Source of the DNA: Pontibacillus salicampi
GTDB taxonomy: Bacteria > Bacillota > Bacilli > Bacillales > BH030062
Assembly (NCBI RefSeq): GCF_042434395.1
Contig: NZ_JBHLTP010000010.1
Coordinates: 1 to 64,000, forward strand
Reading direction: 5' to 3'
DNA length: 64,000 nt
The position numbers and the translations under genes are program-made. Every line of letters begins with the position of its first letter. Position 1 is the first letter of the stretch. Shown in pieces: positions 7,538 to 15,717 of the stretch. Below the pieces are notes generated by a model that made no database searches, was not told the origin of the DNA, and saw only the letters and a program-made list of their open reading frames with translations.

Positions 7538-8056
7538 TTATTTCCGTCTCCAAGGAAATTCAGTTCCAAAACGATTAGCAAAATCCTTCGATTCACCGCG
7601 TCGTTCTCTGCGACGCTCTGCTCGTTTTTCTGCTCCTTCGTGCAGCCAGGATTCCTCTTCGGTTTCCGGGTACACAGTAGGCACTGTCTTCGGCTTATTG
7701 TTTTCATCTAATGCCACCATGGTAATAAAGGAGGTAGCGCATATAGCTCTTTTACCCGTCAAGAGCTCCTCCTTGATGGCTTTTACGAATACTTCCATCG
7801 AGGTGTTTTTTGTCCATGTCACAAATGCCTCTAAACAAATGGCATCTCCAGCGTTTACTGGGTACAGGAAATCAACAGAATCTGTTGAAGCAGTAACAAC
7901 AGGAGAACGAGCATGGCGCGTGGCAGCAATGGCAGCTACATCATCAATATAGGCCATCAGCTGCCCTCCAAATAGGGTGCCGTGATTGTTCGTATCGGTT
8001 GGTAGCACATGTGAGTTTTTGACAACTAGTGAATCAATACAAGGTTTCTTTTCCAT
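7538..8056 (-). CDS. acyl-CoA thioesterase (hotdog fold, YkhA-like)
   Basis: 172 residues. It is a single hotdog domain with the BACH/YkhA signature: NHGTLFGGQLMAYIDDVAAI (the N-H-x-G-T-L-F-G-G active-site loop) and later DSVDFLYPVNAGD. These enzymes hydrolyse acyl-CoA to free acid and CoA in the cytosol and usually form hexamers. The last 35 residues are unusually Arg- and Glu-rich (EKRAERRRERRGESKD) and lie outside the fold. GGAGGG precedes the ATG. It is a stand-alone gene with its own terminator. Confidence 0.88.
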   Translation of the reverse strand: MEKKPCIDSLVVKNSHVLPTDTNNHGTLFGGQLMAYIDDVAAIAATRHARSPVVTASTDSVDFLYPVNAGDAICLEAFVTWTKNTSMEVFVKAIKEELLTGKRAICATSFITMVALDENNKPKTVPTVYPETEEESWLHEGAEKRAERRRERRGESKDFANRFGTEFPWRRK

Positions 8057-8155
8057 TAGATTACCCTCCTACTACATCAACTCGTAATCCCATTATACCC
8101 TACTTCTACCTGTTATATGTTGGTTCTAAATAATCAAGCGCTTACATCGGATAAT

Positions 8156-8860
8156 TTATTCAAGCGGCTTTGTATCATAGCTTGAACCCGTGTAATCTGT
8201 CAGATCACAAATGCTCTTCCAAAGCTCAGGATAAAACTCGTACTTAACCCCCTTCTCTAGCATCTGTGCTGGAATTCCTTTAAGGCTGTTGGTCTGTAAG
8301 CCTATCATGCGACGAACTAGTTGTAGATGGTAATGTCGGAACGTCTGGAAGTTCTCATCGAAGCGTGTCAGCTGCTGCATGAGATGATACATACTGTAAT
8401 AGTTCTCTGGTGATTGATGAACGGTGAGAGGAGTTAATTTTCTTTGATTAAGAAGCGTTTGGAACGGCTCCCACAGGGTAGGACCGAGCCTTAATATTTC
8501 ATTAAACCCTGGTGAATCCTGTCCGCTTCCTTGACCAAGGGCTAGACGAATCGTATGGTAATCGTTTGGGCTGATAACCTTTACCATATCAAATACTGTT
8601 GGTAAATGATCCAGATGCATATTTACTCTTCTTATTTGTTCCGTGGCTCTTTCTGGTTCGTCCTTCTCCATATACTCTTCTGCCATGTGTATATATTGAA
8701 TCATCAGCTTGAAGTGTAATTCTGCTATTTGGTGAATCATCTGAAAGGTTAGTTCATCCTCACAGCTTAACTCCCCTTCTTCTTTTTGCAGTGTTAACAA
8801 TGGTTCTGTTTTAATATATTTCTCATAATCCTTCTTTTGCTTTGTTTTATAATAATCCAT
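8156..8860 (-). CDS. kynA: tryptophan 2,3-dioxygenase
   Basis: 234 residues. It matches the haem dioxygenase family by order of motifs: DELTFQMIHQIAELHFKLMI near the N-terminus (the His region and substrate helix), GQGSGQDSPGF, then FQTFRHYHLQLVRRMIG, where the distal His is the likely haem ligand, and FYPELWKSICDL at the end. It cleaves L-tryptophan to N-formylkynurenine with O2. It is somewhat shorter than the usual 270-290 residues. It is the last gene of kynU-kynB-kynA, 15 bp after kynB, which supports the call strongly. AAGGGGG precedes the ATG. Confidence 0.88.
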   Translation of the reverse strand: MDYYKTKQKKDYEKYIKTEPLLTLQKEEGELSCEDELTFQMIHQIAELHFKLMIQYIHMAEEYMEKDEPERATEQIRRVNMHLDHLPTVFDMVKVISPNDYHTIRLALGQGSGQDSPGFNEILRLGPTLWEPFQTLLNQRKLTPLTVHQSPENYYSMYHLMQQLTRFDENFQTFRHYHLQLVRRMIGLQTNSLKGIPAQMLEKGVKYEFYPELWKSICDLTDYTGSSYDTKPLE

Positions 8861-8875
8861 ATTCTCGTTCCCCCT

Positions 8876-9493
8876 TCATTCATAGTAGCGGAGTACCGCT
8901 CTGACAGGACTTCCATCCCCCTCTACAATAGGTAAGGGTAGGGCTGTCAGCTCATACAATCCTGGAGTAACACCCTCTAGGTTCAACCCTTCTAGAATAT
9001 GAATGGAGTGAGTATGTAATGCGTGATGGGCAGCTAATTCTTTACTGTCTAAGGGATCTACTGAAGGGACATCCACGCCGAGTAAACGGACTCCATGACT
9101 GGCTAAATAAGAAGCCGCATCCGGGTGAATGGAAGGAATGGTTTCTGGGAACGGTTCTCCCTCCTTCCACGTATCCGTTTTCAGTAAAACTCGTTCCGCT
9201 CCATCCAGGGAAAACCCTTCTAATAAACTAGCGGTGACCTCTGTAGCATTGGAAACATCCAGTACAATAGCCTTGCCCATATAAATATCCAAAGGAAGAT
9301 CTATCATTTTCTCTCCGTTTGAATCAAAATGGTAAGGCGCGTCCACATGCGTTCCAGTATGGACGCTCATTTCAACTTGTCCCACATTAACGGATCCTGT
9401 TTCTTCCATACTCCAGCTTAACTGGTAGCGATAAGGAGTATCGCCTGGCCAGACAGGGGTATCTGGCCCCAGCCTTCTAGAAACATCTATCAT
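8876..9493 (-). CDS. kynB: kynurenine formamidase
   Basis: 205 residues from MIDVSRRLGPDTPVWPGDTP. It is a cyclase-family metal amidohydrolase with the diagnostic HTGTHVDAPYHF, whose His and Asp residues bind zinc, and a later HHALHTHSIHILEGL. It hydrolyses N-formylkynurenine to kynurenine and formate. I chose the ATG at 9493 because the conserved N-terminus starts there; an upstream frame would overlap kynU. It starts 16 bp after the kynU stop, in the same operon. Confidence 0.9.
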   Translation of the reverse strand: MIDVSRRLGPDTPVWPGDTPYRYQLSWSMEETGSVNVGQVEMSVHTGTHVDAPYHFDSNGEKMIDLPLDIYMGKAIVLDVSNATEVTASLLEGFSLDGAERVLLKTDTWKEGEPFPETIPSIHPDAASYLASHGVRLLGVDVPSVDPLDSKELAAHHALHTHSIHILEGLNLEGVTPGLYELTALPLPIVEGDGSPVRAVLRYYE

Positions 9494-9509
9494 CTTCAAC
9501 CATCCTCTC

Positions 9510-10790
9510 TTATGCAATAACATCACGCTCGTTCTCATATTTCAGATATAATTGTTCATCCATAATCCTCTTTAATAGCTGGACCGTTTCCCACACCTCT
9601 ACATACGTATTGTACAAAGCTACAGGTGCCAGGCGAATAACATTAGGAGCTCTGAAATCAGGTACGACCCCATAATCCTTTAGCGATTTACAAATACGGG
9701 CAGCCTCCGGATGCTCCAGACACACATGCCCTCCACGACGGTGGTCTTCGTCTGGATTTCCTATAGCAAATCCAAAGCTCCAAAGCTCTTCGTTAATTAA
9801 ATCCATCATATAGCGAGTAGCATGCAGTGATTTCTTCCTTACTCTTTCAATAGTTGCTTCCTGAAATAATTCTAAGGAGCCAATTAATGGTGCAGTGCTT
9901 AGCATGTGAGGTGTACCAATTTGGTAGGCACCAGCATCTTTAGCTGGCTGGAACGTGTGACTCATATCAAACTGACTATGTTTATCAGAGCCAAACCATC
10001 CAGCTAAGCCGGGGTTCTTTCCAAAGTGCTGTTCGTGCACAAATAATGCCGCCACTCCACCAGGGCCATTATTTACATATTTATAATTACACCAATAAGC
10101 AAAATCAACCCCCCATTCATGAAAGCGATGAGGAATAGCTCCAACAGAATGGCACCCATCAAAACCGATTAAAATCCCGCGTTTGTGCGCTTCCTCCGTC
10201 AGCCTCTGTATATCAAGCAGCTGACCGCTGCGATATAGAACCGTTGGCAATACAACTAACGCCACCTCTTCGGTCATAGCCTCAATAATGTCACCTTCTA
10301 AAATTTGCCGTCCATCTGGGGAGGACACTTGCAGCAGGTGTTCCTCAGGATCCAATCCATGCAGCTTCAATTGACTCTGTAAGGCATATATATCTGAGGG
10401 AAAATTTAATTCATCCGCCACTATTTTATTTCTTTTTCCTACTGGTTGATAAAAAGTGGCTACTAATTGATGAAGATTGGTAGTTGTGGAACCGCTTACA
10501 ATAACCTCTTCCGATTTAGCCCCTACTAAAGGAGCGCTCTTTTCTCCTAGTTCTTCAGACAAGTAATACCATGGATACTTCCCCTGCATCCATCCACCAA
10601 TACCGAGCTGCTTCCAAGAATCTAAAACGTCTAATAATGATTTCTCCGCCCGTTTCGACAACAGCCCAAGCGAGTTCCCATCCATATAGATTGTCTCAGG
10701 CTGTACGTAAAACTCCTTTCGAAATGCAGCGAGTTCATCTTGATCATCTAGTGACTTGGCATATTCTTTCGAAACATCCACATCCAACAC
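9510..10790 (-). CDS. kynU: kynureninase
   Basis: 426 residues, the full family length. It is a PLP enzyme of fold type I: YMDGNSLGLLSKRAEKSL at the N-terminus, FDGCHSVGAIPHRFHEWGVD with the PLP-binding Asp, and YWCNYKYVNNGPGGVAALFV with the Schiff-base lysine in NYKY. It cleaves kynurenine to anthranilate and alanine. It is the first gene of the operon, so tryptophan is degraded to anthranilate; no 3-hydroxyanthranilate branch genes are nearby. GAGAGGGTG lies before the ATG. Confidence 0.92.
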   Translation of the reverse strand: MLDVDVSKEYAKSLDDQDELAAFRKEFYVQPETIYMDGNSLGLLSKRAEKSLLDVLDSWKQLGIGGWMQGKYPWYYLSEELGEKSAPLVGAKSEEVIVSGSTTTNLHQLVATFYQPVGKRNKIVADELNFPSDIYALQSQLKLHGLDPEEHLLQVSSPDGRQILEGDIIEAMTEEVALVVLPTVLYRSGQLLDIQRLTEEAHKRGILIGFDGCHSVGAIPHRFHEWGVDFAYWCNYKYVNNGPGGVAALFVHEQHFGKNPGLAGWFGSDKHSQFDMSHTFQPAKDAGAYQIGTPHMLSTAPLIGSLELFQEATIERVRKKSLHATRYMMDLINEELWSFGFAIGNPDEDHRRGGHVCLEHPEAARICKSLKDYGVVPDFRAPNVIRLAPVALYNTYVEVWETVQLLKRIMDEQLYLKYENERDVIA

Positions 10791-10813
10791 CCTCTCTCCC
10801 TTTTTCTCTTAGT

Positions 10814-11052
10814 TTACCATATTAGAGAAAAACCAGGTAAAGATGACAAAGGTACTTCCTCTTTTTGCAGCACAAAAAATAGACTATCGAGCCCAAGAGA
10901 AAAACCAACACATGGATACCTCTCCTCAACACCTAATAGAGTGCCAATAATTTCGTTATAGTGGCCTCCGGAAGCAATGGAGGAAGTGATTTCATTATCT
11001 CTCAAGAAAGCTTCATAGATAGTGCCTGTTCATATATGGACAACCCTTTGCC
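10814..11052 (-). pseudogene. fragment of a histidyl-tRNA synthetase-like gene
   Basis: The minus-strand frame reads GTIYEAFLRDNEITSSIASG, then GHYNEIIG and PCVGFSLGLDSLFFVLQ. This is the motif-2-to-motif-3 region of class II HisRS/HisZ-type catalytic domains (the usual forms being YTGTVYE, GGRYD and VGFSLGLDRL). The frame is interrupted just upstream of GTIYE by a TGA, the rest of the roughly 400-residue protein is missing on both sides, and no start site is present. It is a remnant, not a gene. It lies between the kyn operon promoter and the TPP riboswitch. Confidence 0.6.
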
Positions 11053-11098
11053 AGGAATGGGTTAAATCGAATGTCTTGCTCACTCCCCTTTAAGGTGA

Positions 11099-11128
11099 TT
11101 GGAACTCCTATCCAGTCTATGTTATAGT
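11099..11128 (+). promoter_or_regulatory. candidate SigA promoter of the thiamine operon
   Basis: TTGGAA, an 18-bp spacer and TATAGT preceded by TGT (extended -10). It lies about 15 bp upstream of the riboswitch aptamer, as expected for a leader transcript. Confidence 0.5.
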
Positions 11129-11144
11129 AAGACGTGTATAGGAA

Positions 11145-11245
11145 GTCCACTAGGGGCGCCTTCTATGAAGGCTGAGATAAGGCATTGCCTTGGTCCCTTT
11201 GAACCTGATCTGGTTAGTACCAGCGAAGGGAAGTGGAGTCGGTTG
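11145..11245 (+). ncRNA. TPP riboswitch (THI element)
   Basis: Conserved aptamer blocks occur in order: AGGGGCGCC, GGCTGAGATAAGGC, CCCTTTGAACCTGATCTGG, TTAGTACCAGCGAAGGGAAG. The two outer helices close at GGAAGTCCACTA and AGTGGAGTC. Binding thiamine pyrophosphate should favour the terminator at 11300-11328 and shut off tenA-thiM-thiE. Confidence 0.95.
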
Positions 11246-11299
11246 GATAGAATATAAAGCGCTTCGTTTATTCGTATGCTGCTTTTCACAAACATCCAT

Positions 11300-11328
11300 A
11301 ACCGCTCCAGTTTCGGAGCGGTTTTTTT
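11300..11328 (+). terminator. riboswitch-controlled attenuator
   Basis: AACCGCTCC and GGAGCGGTT form a perfect stem followed by TTTTTTT. It lies between the aptamer and tenA, in the usual place for the expression platform. The antiterminator partner was not worked out. Confidence 0.85.
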
Positions 11329-11441
11329 GTATCTAATTTGGGTAAATCTATCAGCAGCAAGGAGCCCAAGCAACACTTCTATCCAGCTTCACCCCACCGT
11401 TCCTAGTGCTTCCTCCCAAATTTCATTTAGGAGGCAGAAAT

Positions 11442-12137
11442 ATGACATTCACTGAACAACTTCGCCAGGAGGCAGAACCAATTTTTGAAGCTATAATGGA
11501 GCATCCATTTGTAAGAGGAATTGCCAATGGAGATGTACCAAAAGGGGCTGTGACACATTACGTAAAAGCAGACTTTGAATACTTAAATGCTTTCATGCAT
11601 CTTTATGGCATAGCAGTATCAAAGTGTCATGATCGAGACGATATTGAATTTTTCACGCAAAATATAGACTTTGTGCTAAATAGTGAAGTCCACCCTCACC
11701 ACAATTTATGTGAGTATATTGGTATTCCTTATGAACAATTGCAAGGATACCCGTTACCTCCGAATGCAGATTACTATATTAAACATATGAAACACCATGC
11801 CCATGAGGGAAATTTAGGAGAAATTCTAGCAGCCTTACTTCCATGTCCGTGGACGTATCTTGAAATTGGGAATCGACTCATGGAAGAAGTGAATCCGGAT
11901 ACAAACCACCCATTTTATACATGGATTACCTTCTATGCTGATACATCCATGTCCAATACAACTATTAATCTACGAGAACGATTAGACACATGGGCTGAAG
12001 GAGCAAGCGAACGAGAGAAGGAACACATGAAAGAAGCGTTTATCAAGAGCTGTCAACTAGAATGGGCTTTCTGGGAGATGAGCTATAACGAACAAACATG
12101 GGATCTTATCCCAAGGGCATCAGTGGCCTCTTCTTAA
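11442..12137 (+). CDS. tenA: thiaminase II / aminopyrimidine aminohydrolase
   Basis: 231 residues from MTFTEQLRQEAEPIFE; the ATG follows AGGAGG, while an upstream in-frame ATG (11406) has no ribosome site. It is a TenA all-helical fold with the catalytic Cys in ALLPCPWTYLEIG and the Glu in the C-terminal CQLEWAFWEM. It deaminates amino-aminomethyl-methylpyrimidine from degraded thiamine to HMP for re-use. It is the first gene after the TPP riboswitch, followed by thiM and thiE. Confidence 0.95.
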   Translation: MTFTEQLRQEAEPIFEAIMEHPFVRGIANGDVPKGAVTHYVKADFEYLNAFMHLYGIAVSKCHDRDDIEFFTQNIDFVLNSEVHPHHNLCEYIGIPYEQLQGYPLPPNADYYIKHMKHHAHEGNLGEILAALLPCPWTYLEIGNRLMEEVNPDTNHPFYTWITFYADTSMSNTTINLRERLDTWAEGASEREKEHMKEAFIKSCQLEWAFWEMSYNEQTWDLIPRASVASS

Positions 12138-12188
12138 AACAGTTATACACTTTTTATCCACAATTATATTAAAGGAGGAAATCATTTC

Positions 12189-12983
12189 ATGCTAAATAGC
12201 TCTTTGCTTACAGCATTGCGGGAGAAAAAACCGCTTATCCACAATTTGACGAACGAAGTCGTAACTAATTTCACAGCAAATGGACTTTACGCTATCGGGG
12301 CAGCTCCTGTCATGTCAAAATCAAGAGATGAAGCGGCGGAGATGGCCTCCATTTCAGATGGAGTACTGATTAATATTGGAACATTAACCTCTGAGGATGT
12401 CGATGCTATGCTCCAAGCAGGTAAAAAGGCAAATGAGTTAGGCCTTCCAGTAGTGCTCGACCCTGTCGGAGTTGGTGCCACCACGTACCGACAAGAAATC
12501 TGTCAACAGTTTATCAACAACATCTCCTTTACAGCTATACGCGGAAATGCTGGGGAGATAGCCACCCTCATCCACCAGGACTGGGAAACACGAGGAGTAG
12601 ACTCTTCTGATAAAGGAGATGTAGCAGGTATTGCGCAACAGGCTGCTAAAGAGCTGAATACCCTTATCCTACTAACTGGGGAAACAGATGTAGTTTCCGA
12701 TGGAACGCAGACTGTTTTATGTCGTAATGGAACAAGCATGCTGACAGCCATTACGGGGTCAGGATGCTTATTGGGCTCGGTTCTTACAGCATTTCTAACA
12801 TTAGGTGGACAACCTGTGGATAATGCCGTGACCGCTGTAACTACGTATGGGGTTGCAAGTGAACAAGCTGTTCCAAAAGCAAATGGTCCAGGAACATTTC
12901 ACGCCCATTTCCTAGATGCTCTAGCTGCTGTTACTGAAGAAACAGTAGCCCAATATGGTCGTGTTGAACAAAAGGATGTGTAG
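12189..12983 (+). CDS. thiM: hydroxyethylthiazole kinase
   Basis: 264 residues, full length. ThiM signatures are present: PLIHNLTNEVVTNFTANGLY at the N-terminus, VVLDPVGVGAT in the centre, and the anion hole and catalytic Cys in ITGSGCLLGS near residue 195. It phosphorylates the thiazole alcohol (HET) with ATP. AAAGGAGG precedes the ATG. With TenA supplying the pyrimidine and ThiE joining the two halves, the operon is a salvage pathway. The pyrimidine kinase ThiD is not here and must be elsewhere. Confidence 0.95.
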   Translation: MLNSSLLTALREKKPLIHNLTNEVVTNFTANGLYAIGAAPVMSKSRDEAAEMASISDGVLINIGTLTSEDVDAMLQAGKKANELGLPVVLDPVGVGATTYRQEICQQFINNISFTAIRGNAGEIATLIHQDWETRGVDSSDKGDVAGIAQQAAKELNTLILLTGETDVVSDGTQTVLCRNGTSMLTAITGSGCLLGSVLTAFLTLGGQPVDNAVTAVTTYGVASEQAVPKANGPGTFHAHFLDALAAVTEETVAQYGRVEQKDV

Positions 12984-12986
12984 AAC

Positions 12987-13622
12987 ATGAAACCTGTCAC
13001 AGAGATACTACCGCTCTATTTCATTATGGGCAGTCAGGATTGTACCCACGATCCAATCTGGACATTAGAAGAAGCCATAAAAGGTGGAATTACCTGCTTC
13101 CAGTTTCGAGAAAAAGGAGAGCATGCGTTAGCGGGTGAAGAAATGGAGGCTTTAGCTCGAGAGCTTCAAGCACGTTGCAAGGAATATAATATACCTTTCA
13201 TTATTAACGATGACGTTGCTCTGGCGCAGAAACTGGACGCTGATGGCGTTCATGTGGGACAGGATGACACTCCTATAAGCGATGTGGTGCATCACTTTCA
13301 AGGTAAATATATCGGGTTATCTGTCCATACGCTGGAAGAGGCTATACGAGCCGCACAAGATCAAGTGGACTATATCGGAGTCGGCCCTATTTTTGATACG
13401 TCCACGAAAAAAGATGCAAAAAAAGCGTCCGGAGTAACGACTATACAGCAAATAAGGAAAAGCGGTATGACGATTCCTATAGTGGGTATTGGTGGAATTA
13501 ACGCAGATAATGCAAAATCAGTAATGGATGCCGGAGCAGAGGGAGTCTCCTTAATTTCAGCTATTAGTCAGAGCAACGACCCTTCTTCCTCTGCCAAAAC
13601 GTTAAGAGCAGCTATTCAGTAA
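12987..13622 (+). CDS. thiE: thiamine-phosphate synthase
   Basis: 211 residues. It is a TIM-barrel ThiE with FQFREKG (pyrophosphate binding), NDDVALAQKLDADGVHVGQD (Mg and diphosphate site), GVGPIFDT and VGIGGINADNA (phosphate-binding loop). It condenses HMP-PP with thiazole phosphate to thiamine phosphate. It starts 3 bp after the thiM stop, implying coupled translation. Final gene of the riboswitch operon. Confidence 0.95.
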   Translation: MKPVTEILPLYFIMGSQDCTHDPIWTLEEAIKGGITCFQFREKGEHALAGEEMEALARELQARCKEYNIPFIINDDVALAQKLDADGVHVGQDDTPISDVVHHFQGKYIGLSVHTLEEAIRAAQDQVDYIGVGPIFDTSTKKDAKKASGVTTIQQIRKSGMTIPIVGIGGINADNAKSVMDAGAEGVSLISAISQSNDPSSSAKTLRAAIQ

Positions 13623-13704
13623 GAAAATGTCTCCGTTCTGAATGGTACAAACAGAAAAATCCCTTCCAGCTGGCTAGTAAATTGTAAATCATAGAAAACA
13701 AGCT

Positions 13705-13739
13705 AAAGGTACGAATGATAAACATTCGTACCTTTTTTT
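13705..13739 (+). terminator. terminator of the thiamine operon
   Basis: AAAGGTACGAATG and CATTCGTACCTTT form a perfect 13-bp stem with a T-run. Confidence 0.85.
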
Positions 13740-13761
13740 ACTCTGTTAGCGATGATTTACG

Positions 13762-14589
13762 CTACATCGAGGACGTTTTATACCGTTGATACACGACGTT
13801 TATTTCTGCACCAAGCATTAAAATGAGACCCGTCAGGAAAAACCAAATCATCAAAATCACAACACCCCCGAGGCTGCCATAGGTAGCTGAATAACTCCCA
13901 AAATTGCTTACATAAAAAGAAAAGGCGAAGGAAATCATCAGCCACAGCACTGTTGTTATAGCAGCACCTGGCACAATTCTTTTAAAAGGAAGCTTGGTAT
14001 TTGGGGCAAATCTGTATAATAGGAGCAATACACCTCCTAACACAACAAGACTGATAAACCATCTTGCTATTTCCAGGAGTACCCTGATCTCCATCGGGAT
14101 GGATACGAATCTTTCTATAAATTGAAAAATAACATCACCAAAGACAGGAAGAACAAGCGCTACAGCAAATGCAACAATTAGTCCAAGCGTCAATATAATG
14201 GAAAGGAGCTTTACTTGTATAAAGGAACGAGATTCCTCCACATTGTAAGCCTGATTTGTAGATTTAATGAAGGCAGTCATCCCGCTGGATGCAGACCAGA
14301 GTGTACCAATAATCCCAATCGTCAATAGCCCGCCTTTTGGAGTCGTAACGAGGGAGATAATGTTATCTTGAAAAACAGAGGCTGTTCCGTCCGGCAGTGT
14401 GTTGCTAATAAATGTAACAGCACTCTCCGCTTCAATATTCAAATACGGAAGAATAGATAATAATAAAATAAGTAACGGAACAATGGAAAGTAAATAATAG
14501 TACGCCTGTGCTGCCGCTAACAGAGGTACATCATCCTTTTGAAATTCACTGACTACTTCCTTGCTTATGTTAATAAAACGCTTCACCAC
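13762..14589 (-). CDS. YihY/UPF0761-family integral membrane protein
   Basis: 275 residues with about six hydrophobic segments. Family markers are DDVPLLAAAQAYYYLLSIVPLL near the N-terminus, GGLLTIGIIGTLWSASSGM in the middle and YSATYGSLGGVVILMIWFFL near the end. Members were once misnamed ribonuclease BN; the molecular function is still not established. The length matches Bacillus YfkH. It is transcribed alone, divergently from the DUF948 gene at 14728. Confidence 0.85.
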   Translation of the reverse strand: MVKRFINISKEVVSEFQKDDVPLLAAAQAYYYLLSIVPLLILLLSILPYLNIEAESAVTFISNTLPDGTASVFQDNIISLVTTPKGGLLTIGIIGTLWSASSGMTAFIKSTNQAYNVEESRSFIQVKLLSIILTLGLIVAFAVALVLPVFGDVIFQFIERFVSIPMEIRVLLEIARWFISLVVLGGVLLLLYRFAPNTKLPFKRIVPGAAITTVLWLMISFAFSFYVSNFGSYSATYGSLGGVVILMIWFFLTGLILMLGAEINVVYQRYKTSSM

Positions 14590-14671
14590 TACTCACCACC
14601 ATTTGTGTATAACTACCATACCATACCCTTTATCCACATGTGGATAATCGTTTTTCTTCTTTTGAGGTGAC

Positions 14672-14697
14672 GTTTTATTTATAATAGATAAGGGAAC
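14672..14697 (+). promoter_or_regulatory. candidate SigB promoter
   Basis: GTTTTA, 14 bp, GGGAAC resembles the SigB consensus (GTTTAA, 12-14, GGGTAT) with three mismatches in total. It ends 30 bp before a DUF948 gene, a family that is SigB-controlled in Bacillus subtilis (ytxG). A SigA -10-like TATAAT lies between the elements, so the call is tentative. Confidence 0.35.
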
Positions 14698-14727
14698 TAG
14701 CCCGAACAAGGGAGGTGAACATGTAAG

Positions 14728-15147
14728 ATGGAACTCGTTTATATTGGTGCTCTTATTATATCTATAGCTTTCGCAATCCTTACTTTTTATATAGTAAAGA
14801 CATTAAATGGAGTAACTCGTACGATTACCAGCCTAGATCAATCACTTGCAGAGGTGGAGAGCCGCATGAATGATATAACGATTGAATCGGAGCAAATAAT
14901 TCAAAAAGCCCACCACCTGGCGGATGACGTAGAGCATAAGGTGCACTCCACCAACGGCTTGTTTGATGCGCTTCATGACGTAGGTGATTCCGTTGATAAC
15001 ATCCAACAATCCTTAGACAAAGCTTCCACCAATTTCTCCGCTCATTCCAATCAAAATCCAGAGAAGCTGAAACGATATGTACGGTGGAGTGAAACTGCTC
15101 TTACGTTATATCAATCCTATAGGAAGACGAAGAAGAACTATACATAA
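14728..15147 (+). CDS. DUF948 membrane-anchored coiled-coil protein
   Basis: 139 residues: one N-terminal membrane helix (residues 4-24, YIGALIISIAFAILTFYIV), then a long heptad-rich region (VTRTITSLDQSLAEVESRMN onward) ending in a basic tail. This is the DUF948/YtxG architecture, a group of general-stress proteins of unknown mechanism. GGGAGGTG precedes the ATG. It is paired with another DUF948 gene 29 bp downstream with the same plan, so the two may form a membrane-tethered heteromer (inference). Confidence 0.75.
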   Translation: MELVYIGALIISIAFAILTFYIVKTLNGVTRTITSLDQSLAEVESRMNDITIESEQIIQKAHHLADDVEHKVHSTNGLFDALHDVGDSVDNIQQSLDKASTNFSAHSNQNPEKLKRYVRWSETALTLYQSYRKTKKNYT

Positions 15148-15176
15148 TTCTATATTTTAAGAAGAGAGGGATTACT

Positions 15177-15656
15177 TTGAATCTAGTCGGTATTGGCGTC
15201 TTAATCATTGGTATATCATTCTTTATTTTGACGATCTACCTTGCTAAAATGCTTACAAATTTAACGAATGTGCTAAACGGTGTGCATAAAACAGTGGATA
15301 AACTACCCCAACAATTAGATGATGTAATGAAAGAAACCGGCGACCTATTGCATCAAAGCAGTGAAACTTTAGAGGATGTAAATCAGAAATTCGCTGCCCT
15401 CAGTCCCCTTTTCTATATCATTGGTGATATTGGGGAATCCTCAAGAAAGCTAACCTCGTCCCTCGTTGATGCCACAGCATCTATGAAGAAGGATACTGCA
15501 GAGGGCAGGGAAACAGCTGACAAAACCAACCTAAACGGTCTTTATGGAGCTGTAGCACTCGGCTATTACTTCACTAAAAAGCGTAAGACATTAAAGGAGA
15601 TGGCTGCAGACGCCTCTGACAACTTGAAGTCCAGCACCACTGAAGGAACAAAATAA
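15177..15656 (+). CDS. DUF948-like protein, TTG start
   Basis: 159 residues. It starts at a TTG 7-8 bp after GAGAGGG; no ATG lies in this position. A membrane helix covers residues 4-24 (GIGVLIIGISFFILTIYLAK), then amphipathic coiled coil (VHKTVDKLPQQLDDVMKETG) and a hydrophilic tail rich in Asp/Ser/Thr. It shares LTxxIGDIGESSRK-like content with stress proteins of the YtxG type and follows a paralogue in a two-gene unit closed by a terminator. Confidence 0.7.
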   Translation: MNLVGIGVLIIGISFFILTIYLAKMLTNLTNVLNGVHKTVDKLPQQLDDVMKETGDLLHQSSETLEDVNQKFAALSPLFYIIGDIGESSRKLTSSLVDATASMKKDTAEGRETADKTNLNGLYGAVALGYYFTKKRKTLKEMAADASDNLKSSTTEGTK

Positions 15657-15679
15657 ATAGGCATTTAAATCGATAGCAA

Positions 15680-15717
15680 AAAAGGATGGACCCTTGCCTT
15701 GGGTGCCATCCTTTTTT
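15680..15717. terminator. bidirectional terminator
   Basis: AAAAGGATGG and CCATCCTTTT pair around an imperfect inner stem (ACCCTTG/TTGGGT). It serves the DUF948 pair on the plus strand and the MFS gene on the minus strand. Confidence 0.8.

Noticed and set aside
7503..7952. 149-codon frame opposite the thioesterase gene
   Set aside because: The minus-strand frame has the full hotdog signature, a ribosome site and a terminator; the plus-strand frame has none.
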